Assembly: GCA_945910005.1 (NCBI GenBank)
Contig: OX246746.1
Coordinates: 16,553,387 to 16,617,386 of the forward strand
Source: Isoperla grammatica
Taxonomy: Eukaryota; Arthropoda; Insecta; Plecoptera; Perlodidae
Reading direction: 5' to 3'
DNA length: 64,000 bases
Below the pieces are notes generated by a model, which was given only the letters and a program-made list of their open reading frames with translations, made no database searches and had not been told where the DNA came from. The translations under genes and the position numbers were made by a program. Positions 1 to 11,031 of this stretch are shown here, piece after piece; positions within the stretch are counted from its first letter, which is position 1; each line of letters begins with the position of its first letter.

Positions 1-951
1 ATGCATAATTACATAATATGTATATACTATTTTAGATGAGTTATCAATCACTAATACTAAAATCGCAAGAAATTGCCGAGTTTTAATCTGAACTCAAAAG
101 TGCTGTACAACACATCGAAAACGTGTAAACATGGCTCAATTTGAGTTTGAAAGAATTAAATAAAAAAGTAAAAAATTGGATATCATAATAAGTATGAGTA
201 TTTTTTTTGTAATTTATTTAAATACGAAATAAATTCAAAATACCAACCGTGATTATTACAAAATCAAAAAATATTTTTCACGGAGTAACTTATTTAGTTT
301 TTACCAAACGAAATTGAAGCCGGTTTTCACTTTCTCGATGTATGCGGTGTTGTACAACATTATTGAGAGAGGCCTATAATTTTAAGACAGTAATTTCACG
401 CAGATTTAATACTGGCGGTATAATCATTATTTCCAAAACTGGAATACAATAATTTGAGCAACCACAATATGCTTGCGGCCGTCCACACGAGGCCAGCGTT
501 GCAACAAAGGAAGATAAAACAAATGCATTGGTGCACACGGACAATGGAAACTGTTCAAACCTCATATTAACTGATTTTGAAGTGCTTTGGAAAAACAAAA
601 CACTCATATCCAAAGCTCCACTAACCCAAAGCTAAACATCAAACGACGGGTATTTCCGCCTAATCGGCTTAGTCCCCGTACGTATATGTCACAATATAGT
701 GTAAAGTCTACTTGAATCACACTAAGAACCGTTTCAGATGCGAGGCGGCGATTAAGTATAGTTTCCCTGACTGGTAGAGCTTTGCGGTTCTTTGTGAAAC
801 TGTTACAACTCTAACCTTGGGTTTTCGGTAACTCCCCGAATGGGGATCGAACCCAAATCGCCAGCTCTACGTACCAATGGGCGGCTGGCGGCTATACTGC
901 ATTTTTTTTGTAATTGCTGACATATGATCGATTGAACAGTAATCGATAGAG
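1..951. other. AT-rich non-coding stretch with a tRNA-like fragment
   Basis: No coding signal seen on either strand. At about 780-880 the minus strand shows a T-arm-like segment (GGGTTCGATCCCC, box B-like) next to 'gtagagctggcg'. It looks like part of a tRNA-derived repeat rather than a folded tRNA. Confidence 0.5.
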
Positions 952-1207
952 ATAGACAGCGGTAATACGCGATACTCTAATTCGGGAGGTCGCCGGTTGG
1001 ATTCCGGCCACCGGCAGTCCTGACTGAAGTTTTTTCCCGAGGTTTTCCTCAGTCGTAAAAACGAATGCTGGGACTGAGTCATACTATCAGCCCTCGGACA
1101 TTCCTTCCAAGCTATCCAACCCAAACACCCTAAACCTAGTTAGTCGGCTGCATGAAGAGGGGCACTTCAGTTAAAACTGTTGTGCACCCTATAACGGTTA
1201 TTTCTAC
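952..1207 (+). repeat. tRNA-derived SINE, copy 1
   Basis: The plus-strand copy has a damaged box A (gacagcggtaatacgc) and a box B-like GGTTGGATTCCGG. It is followed by the family body: 'cctgactgaag', 'cctcagtcgtaaa', 'ccctcggacattcctt', then 'gaggggcac'. The same body recurs at 2340-2562 (minus), 4812-5060 and 55686-55825, which defines a dispersed family in this window. Confidence 0.75.
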
Positions 1208-1294
1208 GAAAAATTATAATTATACTGTGGCGGCTGGCGGTTATACTGTTTTTGTGATTGCTGACATACGATCGATCGAACAGTAGACTGCATA

Positions 1295-1330
1295 CCCTTA
1301 ATTCTAGGTTCGATCCCTAGTCGGGGCAAA
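1295..1330 (+). repeat. tRNA-like T-arm fragment
   Basis: CTAGG-TTCGATC-CCTAG forms a 5-bp stem with a 7-base loop, as in a tRNA T-arm, and is followed by 'tcggggca'. No matching D-arm, anticodon arm or acceptor stem is visible upstream, so this is a fragment or SINE piece. Confidence 0.45.
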
Positions 1331-1641
1331 CTTTTATTACAATTGCTATCATCTCCATGCATTATCAATAAAGCAGGATTATTATAAGACAAATAGCAGC
1401 AAAATAAGGAAGATACGGCGACGGCATCGCAATGTGGTGCGAAAACTGGTCCCTCCTGGGGCTGCATTGGTCTCCGATAGAAGATCATGAACTAACGGGT
1501 GTGAATCATTTCCGTGATATGGCCAACAGAGAAAGAATACAATATGTTGCCATATACAACAATGCGCCAACAATACAGTAAGGACTCTTCCTCAACTGAG
1601 AGAGTGATAGATGTATAGAGAGGGGCAGGAGACAGAGAGAC

Positions 1642-1679
1642 AGGCAGACAGACAGACAGACAGACAGACAGAGAGAGAG
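1642..1679. repeat. CAGA/GA microsatellite
   Basis: Run of CAGA units followed by GA units on the plus strand. The flanks to 2330 show no gene; they are unique-looking and AT-rich. Confidence 0.8.
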
Positions 1680-2339
1680 GTCATGGACACCAGAGACCTC
1701 AGCCGGTATTACCACCCATTAAAAATCAACATGTGTCAATATTACAGTAAAACAAGATAACGTACCTTCGACAGCAAAACGTTCTCACAATAGTGTTACG
1801 AGTGATCGAACACTGCACAACACATTCATAAAATGCACATTTCTACACAAGCTGAATCATCTTGATAATCAAGAAAACACGAGGAGAATTAATTTCCGCT
1901 TATTATCTGTGGCTTCGTCGAGTGCCGACTGATGAAACTGGTTTCAAATGAGGACACTGTAGCCCAGCAAACAGATGTACTTGACGATTGATATCGCTCA
2001 TGTAAACACACAAACTGTTGATAGCTGGTGGCACTGTCTGTCTCTGTTGTTACGTCATTGTCATATCATTGACATAGATTCGCATTGTTTAAATACACGC
2101 GGAAGTAAATCCAACTCAAAACAAACGTGAAATATGCACGTTGTTGTGACCAGATCGTTTATTTTTTATCTAGTTAAAGATGAAGACCATACTCCTGAAA
2201 GGTAACTAGATAAGATAGAAAAAAATCTAGATAATTGTGTTATGATAAAATTAATAATTATAGTACAATCGTACAATCGTATAGCACAATCATAATATTT
2301 TGTATATACCAGACGACATTGTTATACACTGGCTTATAA

Positions 2340-2562
2340 CCTTATAACCCCCCAACCCTACTAACTAGGTATATCAGATTAGGGTGTTGGGATAGTTGGA
2401 AGGAATGTCCGAGGGCTGTAAGTAGGACTCAATCCCAGCATTCGCCTTTACGACTGAGGAGAACCTCGGAAAAAAACCTTCAGTCAGGATTGGCAGTGGC
2501 CGGAATCGAGCCGGTGACCTCCCGAATTAGTGTCTCGCGCGTCTTACCGCTGAGCCACCTTT
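2340..2562 (-). repeat. tRNA-derived SINE, copy 2 (best preserved head)
   Basis: Reading the minus strand from 2562, box A is TGGCTCAGCGGTAAG and box B is GGCTCGATTCC at tRNA-like spacing. The shared body follows, with 'actgaagg', 'cctcagtcgtaaa' and 'ccctcggacattcctt'. It is the least damaged Pol III-type head of the family in the window. Confidence 0.8.
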
Positions 2563-2804
2563 ATCGGTACCGCCGTGTATGAGTTTTTCCCGATTATCTA
2601 GTAAAATTTGGTTGCGTTAAGTTTTTTGACGAAAACCTGCGTTCCACCCAAGGTTTCAACAAACATCATATACAAAATGCACGGTGTCTTCTACCGGGTG
2701 CCATTTTTGATCTCCGATTAACAGAAAATCGTCGGATTAAAGTTTGGTGAAACCATGCAGCCCTGACAGAACACGTCACACTATATAGAAGTGGTAAAAA
2801 AAGG

Positions 2805-3480
2805 TATCTCACACCAAGAAGTAAGATAGTGTCAGGGGAGTCAGGACCGCCCACAATTAGTTTCCAACTTAACAAGTGCGAATCACTAACGTTTTTCCCG
2901 ATTATCTAGTAAAATTTGGTTGCGTTAAGTTTTTTGACGGAAACCTGCGTGCACGTTTTCTTGTGCGTTACCGTAAAAAAAACTTACCGCAACCAAATTG
3001 TACTAGATAATCGGGAAAAACATCAGTGATTCGCGCTTGTTAAGAGCGAAGGATACCTCTACGTCAAAAACCGCAGAAAATCTTCATTTTTTAATTATAT
3101 CTCAAGATTGAAACACAACATCAAAAATCTGAGACACCATATCGCTGTGGTTTGGTAATCCCTACACACTGAATGATAAATGTATTTAACTCTATCATCA
3201 GTATGACTGTGATAACGATTTCCTTAGTAATTTGAGGAAATCGTTATCACAGTCATACTGATGATAACGTTAAATACATTTATCATTCAGTGTGTAGGGA
3301 TTACCAAACCACAGCGCTATGGTGTCTCAGATTTTTGATGTTGTGTTTCAATCTTGAGATATAGTTAAAAAATGAAAATTGTCTGCGGTTTTTGACGTAG
3401 AGGTATCCTTCGCTCTTAAGTTGGAAACTAAATGTGGGCGGCCCTGATACTATCTTACTTCTTGCTGTGAGATACCTATA
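2805..3480. repeat. Fold-back palindrome with nested insertion
   Basis: Two arms of about 180 bp (left 3043-3224, right 3235-3418) are nearly perfect reverse complements around a 10-base loop. The outer arms continue at 2810-2870 and 3417-3475. The left arm is interrupted by a separate element at 2873-3039. A fragment of the arm sequence recurs at 57916-57966 inside gene 3. No open frame. It is a fold-back transposon or an inverted duplication. Confidence 0.85.
2873..3039. mobile_element. TTAA-flanked MITE (piggyBac-like target site)
   Basis: 167-bp element with inverted ends CAAGTGCGAATCAC and GTGATTCGCGCTTG. It is flanked on both sides by TTAA (2869-2872 and 3040-3043). The other arm of the host palindrome preserves the empty site with a single TTAA, which proves insertion with TTAA duplication. 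Part of the internal sequence (2890-2950) recurs at 2583-2643. TTAA duplication is the hallmark of piggyBac-type transposition; the superfamily is inferred from that alone. Confidence 0.8.
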
Positions 3481-4811
3481 TATACGTCGAAGATGCGCCT
3501 GCGCCGCTGGTACTGTTGCGTCAGGTTGTCAGGTCGTACCTTCGTGCAACTAACTCATCTCGCAAGCACGTGACCTCGTCGTCGCTATAGCTGTCAGCTT
3601 AGAATGAAGGTCTTCAGCGACCTTTAAAAGCTGGCGGCAATAGCCTCTTGCAGTCAAGTGCGTAAAAAAAGGGAAGGGGGGGGGGGGGGTCACGATTATA
3701 ACGAATATAAGACACATTTTCCACAAAAATTTTGTTTTAGGAAACATATCTGGTATCGGTTTAAAAACATTTGGCATGTCATGTACTGTAGTTGATAAGT
3801 TTTATTCAATAGCTACATACATGTACTTTAAAACTATTTACAGTCTATTTTTAATAGAAATGTAATCATTCTCAATGTATAAAGCACCGACTTAGAACTC
3901 TAAATTAACTGTTATTTTCTCCAAGAATGCTCTCGTGTTTTTTGACATGGTTGTTTGTAATTTGTTAGTCGGCCGACTCACACAAATAGTCTCATTAAAG
4001 ATGAGTGGGGGGGTCAGAGAGTAGAGTGGGAGGGTCAATTGCCCCTCCCCCCCCCCCCCCTCCGTTGTTTCGCGCCTGCTTGCAGCTGACTGTGGCGGCC
4101 TTCTGCACCAGTGTAGATCACTTACCCGAGGATGTCTAACTCCTTCGAAAATTCCAGAGAGAGAGAGAGAGAGAGAGATCGATTGATTGATTGTCTTTTG
4201 TATGTTGAACCATAAACTATTACATTTTGTGTCACAGTGTATTGTATTGTTTATGAAGTTTGTGTGTATTTTATATTTTAGTTAGGTGACTGGGTTATGT
4301 ACAAATATTTATATATTTGCATAGTTAACTTAATAATTTTGTCACGTATTGCCAACTGTTTCAATGTTCTTATTTAATACTGTCAGTAGTCCTTCCTCTT
4401 AAGAATGATGTGATGATTTAGATTTGCATATCACATGAAATATACAAGAATGCTCAAGTTCTTGAAGATAGTCATGAAGAAATTGAAAAAAAAATCTAAC
4501 CAACTGAATGACCACTTTAAATTACTGTTTGCACACTTTTTAGTTTTAGTTTATAAGTGAGATAGGTAAATCAAAAATGAAGTATGTAGGCCTAGTGATG
4601 TTTTTTATTTTTGGAATTTACATTTTTGCATTTACACAAATAATACTGTCATTCATAGCTATCCAAGAACTACCAAACTCAATGATTATAATCAGTATCA
4701 ACCATTTGTCATTGTATCAAATATACGATCAACTGCACATTTATCTACGATCTCAATAACGTGAAGTGTAATGCATTTCTAGCTGAGTAGGTATTTTTCT
4801 TGACATGATAT
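3481..4811. other. Non-coding stretch with G, C and GA runs
   Basis: Contains a G run near 3676-3690, a C run near 4043-4060 and a GA repeat at 4157-4178. A short open frame at 4577-4759 has no coding support. Nothing else is recognised. Confidence 0.5.
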
Positions 4812-5060
4812 AGAGGTGGCTCCGCGGTAGAAGACGATAATCTAATTTTAGAGGTCGCTGGTTGGTGGTTTCCACAGCAAGCAATCCTGATTGAATGTTT
4901 ATTCAGAAATTTACTCAGTCATAAGGCAAATTTTGGGATTTAGTTCTACAAACAGCACTAGCGAGCATTCCTCCTCAAAATATCACACTGCAACATTGTA
5001 ACTAGATATTCAACTGAAAATTGGTGCTCGTCATACAAGGTGTTGTGCGCCTACAAAATA
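4812..5060 (+). repeat. tRNA-derived SINE, copy 3 (diverged)
   Basis: Starts GTGGCTCCGCGGTAGAAG (box A-like) and then carries degraded body motifs 'aatcctgattgaa' and 'actcagtcataa'. Its box B has decayed. It lies just downstream of the transporter stop codon, so it may be transcribed antisense in that gene's 3' UTR. Confidence 0.6.
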
Positions 5061-5158
5061 CACTCCTTGGTCGTTGGCTTTATCCACAAGGGAAATTATT
5101 ATTAGTAAAGTAAAGTTGGTAGAACAGATAATATCACTATGCTCATCCTGCTGCGAGG

Positions 5159-8100
5159 TTACAATACTGTACGTTTTGCACCAGATGTTGTTATAATCGG
5201 AATTGTTTTTTTGGATTCCGTTTCCAGCAATGGCGTCGAGTTTATGTTAGTATTATCATTGTCTTGGTTATTGTTCGACTTGAAGTTAAAATGATTTTCA
5301 ATCTCCAATGTACTTTTGCCAAGCGTTTCGGGAAGAAAGACAATAACAAATATGGTTCCTGCAAGAGCCATTAATCCATAAAAAAGAAAAACTCCATGCC
5401 TTCCCATTAAGTTGAGAAGATCTGGATACACTTTCACTATGATAAAACTAAACACGTAGGCTAAGCAGGTTGTAGTTCCGCCGGCTGCACCGCGAATCCT
5501 TGCTGGGAAAACTTCCCCAATCATGGCCCAAGGAAGTGTCAAAAATCCAAATGTCGATGTAACAATATATAGAAGCAAAACTGTCACTGGTATCCAGCTT
5601 AAAGTCGTTGCTAATTCTAGGCTCATCACCTCGGTTTCTTTTAAATATAAATAAAGTGAGAGGAGGCACATGCAAATTGCCATTCCAACTCCCGAAACTA
5701 TTGCAGTAGGTCGTCGGCCAATTTTCTTTGACGTTACACTTACTATGATAGACACAATAAATCTCATTGTACCTATAAGGATCGTTGCCAGATATTCATC
5801 AATTGTGACACCAGCTTCTCGAACAATGTCTACTGCGTAGAATATAACCACAAACACACCACTGGCTTGTTGGAAGAAGAAGAACACATTCATTATTAAC
5901 AGGGGTTTCCATGCTTCAGGACGTGAAAGGTATCTCAAATTGCCTGCACACGTTATATTTTCTTGGCATTTCTTTGACTCTGAGTGAACCAACATCATCT
6001 GGTCTAATTCCATTTGAATGTTCTTCTTTATTATGTCTTTGGATTTCTGTCCCCTAAGACTTTTAAGTGATTTCAGGGCATGTTTTTCCTTTTCTTTTGA
6101 TACCAGCCATATTGGGCTTTCTGGTAGAAATAACAGAGTGAGAAGAAAAGAGACTAATGGGAATAATGAACATATCCCTGCCACAAGCCTCCAGTTGGTT
6201 TGAAATATAGCACCCAAAGCGTAGACAATAAGTACGCCACCGGCTATGGAGATCGATGTCCATGTGACCAATATGCTTCTGAAGGCTGCGGTTGCTGCTA
6301 TCTCGGCCAAGTACATAGTCCCAGGAATACTCGTCATCCCTGTAGACAGGCCTGTTAGCATCCTTCCTACGTACAGTTGCGGCATCATTCCTGCCCCTTC
6401 GTACGGAACCGTGGCTATCAACACCCAGCCCAAAATACAAGGTACGTTCACTAGTAGTAAGCACATTTTTCTTCCCAAACGGTCCAGGATTGCACCAGAC
6501 AATAGACATCCAACAGGAGTTGATATGGCAGCCAAGCTTGCTGAAAGCAGAAAGTTAAGTCCACTGAATGCCTGAAGTACAAAAAGAAAATAGTTCGTTT
6601 CCAAATTGACACTACAATAATTGCTTGGCCAGCCAAATGTGAGTATATTGGTGAAAGCCGCCTGCTGATTGGCTCTGACACGCCCATTTGTGACGTCCCC
6701 AGCCCCAAAGATGATGTGGAGCGACTTTAGGCTACGTTCATTTACGTTTACTTTCTATTTTGTTAAACCGGTAACATTTGGCATCTTCCCTGGCCAAGAA
6801 TATTGTATTTTTAGTGTCTTCATGTTGAATTTGAAAAGATGTTTGAACATTGGAAGGGTCATTAAAAGTAATGTACACTATTATACGACAAAATGAAATT
6901 ATATGTTTGAAATCGTCATACCGGCTGTTGATCATTAGAGGTTTAATTGGGCTCGTTATTTTATACTGGTTGGATTTAATTTTAAGCATATTGCCCCATG
7001 AAATGCCTGGGGAGTACATTTTAGAGAATAACCTTCGTTGATGAACTTATGTATTTGCGTGACGCGATAAATATTGTTCCGTTTATTTCCAATCCTTGAT
7101 CTTTGGTTAGTTGGCGGCTATTTCTTTACGTTTTAGATATACACGCGTACACATGGGTGTTATGTCACTCGTCATATCCGCCTGACAATTGTTAAGAGAT
7201 AGTCATACTACATTCATAGTGAACACAATCACTACGTTTATCCAGCGGACTGGGCTCGCACTTCTCGGTGCGAGCCGAGTGTAGTGCGCACCGAGTTCGA
7301 TTGATAAACACCTCAGCTCGAGCTTGTTTCAGTTCAAGCCGATCTAACCCGGTTTAATAGGACTAGGAACAGGGTTCAATAGGAGGAGTCCGGATTGAAG
7401 TATAAGCTTGCTAAACGGGTTCCGAACTCAGTGCGTACTGAAATCAGTCCGAACCCAGTCCGCTTAATAAACGTAGTTTATGAACAATGGTATATTTGAT
7501 TAGTTTTAAGTATATAGTTAAATAAGGTAAACAAACCCTATTGGGAGTATTTGACATTCTTTTTGTTTTAACTCAAAGTAATCTTATTGATACCAATATA
7601 AGTGAGTTTGTAATCGTATTCTATGAAGTGAGAAGGCCTTACTGACCGAACCACGACGACTGCTGCTGAGTCATTTGCAACGTCCCGTTTACCGACATCA
7701 TGGGTGGCAAAGCAATTGCTGAGTAGCCAAGACTCATCCCTGGGCCTATGGAGCCCACACTCGCAATCACGCCCACCAACAACTAGACAAGAAACAAACA
7801 AGCATTTTACTTTCAGGTTATATTTAGTGACACTCCTAACATATTTTAACTGGACAAGGTTAAAATATCAACGATCAAAAAGAAACGAAACTAAATGAAA
7901 TATAATCGATTTTATTCTTATTGTATGTAAGTGTAACTCGACTTCTGATGCCCAGGGGTATGCTTTCGTCGCAGGCGAGGAGCTCATAGCCAATCGGCGA
8001 TCGGTATTTGCACGGGCTTGTCTCGAGCGGTTCGCTGGTTGACTATACCAGTTACTCACCTGTGACGAAGGCTTTCCAAGTAAGGTACTCTTGGGTCAAG

Positions 8101-8651
8101 TATAATAATTAATGATTATAGCTTAGTACATAGGTATGTTTACCATCATCTAATCTATCGTTGTTATTTGGATTATGGACGCACTTGTAACATTACATGC
8201 GTGAGACGATGAAAACGTATTCTAGCCAATCAATGCAAATATTGGACTCCTTGTATTTCTTATCCCCCCCCCCCCCCCCTCCCCATTTGTTTGTATAATG
8301 TGAAGTATTACCTATTTTATTTACTTATTTATTTGTGCTAAAAGTATTACTTTTTCCATTGACTGTCACTTTATGTTTTAATACTTTTCATGTATGACTT
8401 GTCAGCCCGACCACAAGGATTTTTTCCTTACGCGTACTTCCCAAATTAAGTTATCAGTTTTTCCTTTTCTGTACACTCCATAGATATTATTTTTGTATTT
8501 TGTAGTGGATTTACTTGGGGAATAAAATGCTTATAAATTGAATTGAATTGAGCATATTCGGTATCATTATGGTCGTGTTTATACTCACTTGGATAAACTT
8601 GATCCTACGCGTTACTTTGAGGGGGTAGTTTTCTTCCTCAACATCTGCCAT
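5159..8651 (-). CDS. Tret1/GLUT8-like facilitative sugar transporter (3 exons, 526 aa)
   Basis: MFS sugar carrier of the plasma membrane, expected to move trehalose or glucose down its gradient. Coding exons on the minus strand: 8589-8651 (21 codons, ATG at 8649-8651), 7647-7782 and 5159-6540, with the stop at 5159-5161. Junctions keep frame: donor GTGAGT after 8589, acceptor before 7782, donor GTCAGT after 7647, acceptor TTTCAG before 6540. Family signatures in order: SSWF then DRLGRK (about residues 64-91), GRMLTG, PESPIWL, QQASG with FYAVDI, GRRPT, PWAMIGEVFP, PETLGKSTLEIE. The pattern fits 12 membrane segments. The 526-aa length is a little above the usual size of about 480-500; the polar C-terminal tail accounts for the excess. 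The open frame extends upstream of 6540 to 6604, but those residues do not fit the family, whereas the spliced version matches GLUT8 spacing from SWF to GRK exactly. Introns hold no other gene; intron 2 carries a MITE. Substrate is inferred from family only. Confidence 0.9.
7232..7471. mobile_element. MITE in intron 2 of the transporter gene
   Basis: Inverted termini: CTACGTTTAT and AGCGGACTGGG at the left, with their reverse complements CCCAGTCCGCT and ATAAACGTAG at the right. The internal part is rich in short inverted motifs. No open frame. The element is 240 bp. No clear target duplication was found, so the superfamily is not assigned. Confidence 0.65.
7945..8085. mobile_element. Short inverted-repeat element, related copy near 38290
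   Basis: The left end has GCTTTCGTCGCAGGCGAGG and the right end contains the near reverse complement (CACCTGTGACGAAGGC). A related left end, GCTTTCGTCACAGGCGAGG, with an 'accagcgaaccgc' segment recurs at about 38297-38335. It lies in intron 1 of the transporter. Non-coding. Confidence 0.4.
8589..8651 (-). CDS. Tret1-like gene, coding exon 1 (start codon)
   Basis: Encodes a 21-residue cytoplasmic N-terminus, MADVEEENYPLKVTRRIKFIQ minus its last residue counted in groups: acidic MADVEEENY then basic KVTRRIK. The ATG context is gagATGG. A pyrimidine-rich TTTTTAG lies 13 bases upstream and may be the acceptor of a 5'-UTR intron. The donor reads CAA|GTGAGT. This exon is too short for open-frame scans; I accept it because the phase and the family N-terminus join correctly to exon 2. 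Confidence 0.75.
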
Positions 8652-8659
8652 CTCGTTTG

Positions 8660-9840
8660 GAAAGCTAAAAAGCAAATGTTACGTATTATATTATTATAAA
8701 CGAGCAGTAAAATACCCAATAAACACTATACATGCAATCAAAAAACATAATACTCGAAATGAGGACTTTAAATACCCATCTAAATTCTGAACGTACAGTT
8801 TCTTCCTTCATTCGAACACCTTACTGGGGACATCTTCCCCCAGTTGATAAATTTTAATGTTAACAAATGAGTACTCTATAAATAATAATAATTATAATGA
8901 ACTTTGATATTTACACAGCAAACGATAGCATTAAACCCCCCCATTCATTATAGAGGATTATAATCTACACAAAAATAACTAAGTAACTTGTTTGTAGTAA
9001 CATTTATAGTAAACATTAAACATCTAGCGTTCTAGCTTGGAGAGCATATCAAACAAATAGTTGCTACAGTCGCTTCTCTACTCCTTTTACTACCTTACAA
9101 ACAAGTTCACGAGTCACTCAGATGTCTCCCATCTATTCTTCGAATGTTGAATATGAATTGAGACACATATCAATCAGTACGATTAATGAATTAGTTAAAT
9201 CGTTCATTGCAAGCCGAATGGTATAAGCTAATGAATATTAGATAAAAATGAAATATATATTTTCCAGTTGCACAATGATTGGTATGCAATAAGTAGGTTG
9301 ACAACACACAGTACATGCACTATTAGCTCAGCTGGAATTTTCTATCACATACACACTCATTAATGTCTATTATTGCATTTAGTACTCAACACAGTGACCG
9401 CTTCCATTACTGCTTTCTTTCGCAAGTACACAGACTCGCGTCTTCTTCGAGGCTATCACAACTTGCACGGGGGGGGGGGGGGGCCTATACTTCATTTAAA
9501 TGACATTATTTTGTATTATTTTTTTAAAATTAAAGCAGACTTCTCGCGCAAAGTGATCGGAACAAACGCACGAGATTTGTACTTGTTTAAAATATTTTCT
9601 TTTTGCTTTTTTGCGATACGTTGTTTTGTCTGTTTGTTAATTGAGACATTTGTGAAAATACACAACTGTTATTAGTCCGTCTTCAGACGATTCGCCTTCT
9701 CGATTGTTACCCAAGCATCCCCATAAAATAAACGGTCAGGAACGAGTTTAGGCTTTTCGAGAGGGGGAGGGGGGAGGGGGAAGTTCATGTCGAGCAAGCC
9801 TGCTAAAACCACATGAAAAAAAAAACTCCACAACAGTCTA
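8660..9840. other. AT-rich non-coding stretch
   Basis: Upstream side of the transporter gene. No open frame with coding character. A G run lies at about 9470-9483 and a G-rich tract at 9763-9781. No promoter could be pinpointed. Confidence 0.45.
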
Positions 9841-9847
9841 TAGACAA

Positions 9848-10650
9848 ATTGTTACACGGGCGTAGAAGAGTGGCTTTTAAGAGCGTTAAGTCCGTAAATA
9901 CAACCCCTGGGACCAGTGGCGTAACTAGGAATTATTTCGGGGGGGGGGGTTAATTTGGGGAAAGTGAGATGAGGGGACCGAAAGGGGTCTGGGGCGAAGC
10001 CCCAGCCGCCGGAGGCCACTTCGCCGAAGGCGAAATTTTTTTCACTTCTATAATTATTATTTCGTGCCTTTTAGACTCAAATAATACTACTCGAACCACT
10101 ACTCGTTTGTTTGTAATACATTGAAGTTACAATGTTACAGTAGGTATTAATTATTTTCTAAATAAGAATTGCATAAAAATTGTGTTTTTAATGTCTTATG
10201 GTTGTTCAATATAATCTCAAGATGAAGTGAAACATTGTGGTCACAAGTCACATACATTTAAATTTTAATTCACAGAGCATCATATTGTAATATTAGATTA
10301 ATGCATTTTTATTTATAGGCACCCTTACTTTTACTGGTTCGAGCGAAAGGTATATTAGTTGTAGATGAACACATAAATATACTTGAATTATTGAAAGAAA
10401 TTATACATGCAATGCAAAAAATATGTAAGTGAAGCAATGTAAGTGAGGTGCTATGATAAATATAATGAAAATATTATTTGTTGCGATTGTTATACACTGA
10501 AGTGGTTTAGGGATCTTATAGTATTAAGTAAATGTAGTATTAAGTAAAGTCATTCTCGATGTAGTTTCGGGGGGGGGTTTAAACCCCCTAAACCCCCCCT
10601 TAGTTACGCCACTGCCTGGGACCAGGGCTCGATTCTGATTGAGCCAAAGT
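9848..10650 (+). repeat. tRNA-like sequence split by a transposon
   Basis: A box A-like AGAGTGGCTTTTAAGAGC lies at about 9867-9885. A box B-like GGGCTCGATTCTG lies at about 10625-10637. They are separated by the 701-bp element 9914-10614. Removing the element and one 8-bp duplication restores a continuous tRNA-like sequence with a long variable region. Confidence 0.6.
9914..10614. mobile_element. hAT-like MITE with TSD CCTGGGAC
   Basis: The termini are CAGTGGCGTAACTAGG and its reverse complement (ending AGTTACGCCACTG). Flanks 9906-9913 and 10615-10622 are both CCTGGGAC. Eight-base duplications and CAG-type ends fit hAT. No transposase frame. It carries the GC-rich hairpin cassette at 9986-10013 and G runs near both ends. 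A related element lies at 63221-63652. Confidence 0.9.
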
Positions 10651-10679
10651 TTTTCGATTGTTATCACTTCACTGAAAAG

Positions 10680-11031
10680 TATAAATAATACTGTTAGAGT
10701 AAAAAATCAGATTAAATGAATAAGACCAAAGCCTACTGGCAGAGAGTTATGCTGGCAATGTGTCATGTTCACATGGCGTGATAGCGTGCATCAAGTAATG
10801 GGAATAGCATATTATATTATTGTAGAGTATAAACGCCTACTTCTTGTGTGTGTGTGTGTAGTGTGTGATTATGGTGATGGTGGTTACTTGTATCGCTGAA
10901 CTGTAATTTATGTTTTATAAGGTAAAAACTAGCAACGATCCTTCATCGGTGCGTTACTTCACCAGTACTCTGTTAAATACATTTCTAAGCAATTTTAAAA
11001 TGAAATAATACAACCTTTTTAATGAGATAGC
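10680..11031. other. Non-coding stretch with a TG run
   Basis: AT-rich, with a short TG repeat at about 10845-10860. Nothing else is recognised. Confidence 0.45.

Noticed and set aside
6541..6604. Extension of the transporter frame to a Met at 6604
   Set aside because: Residues do not fit the family, and a good acceptor at 6540 joins to an upstream exon with exact family spacing.
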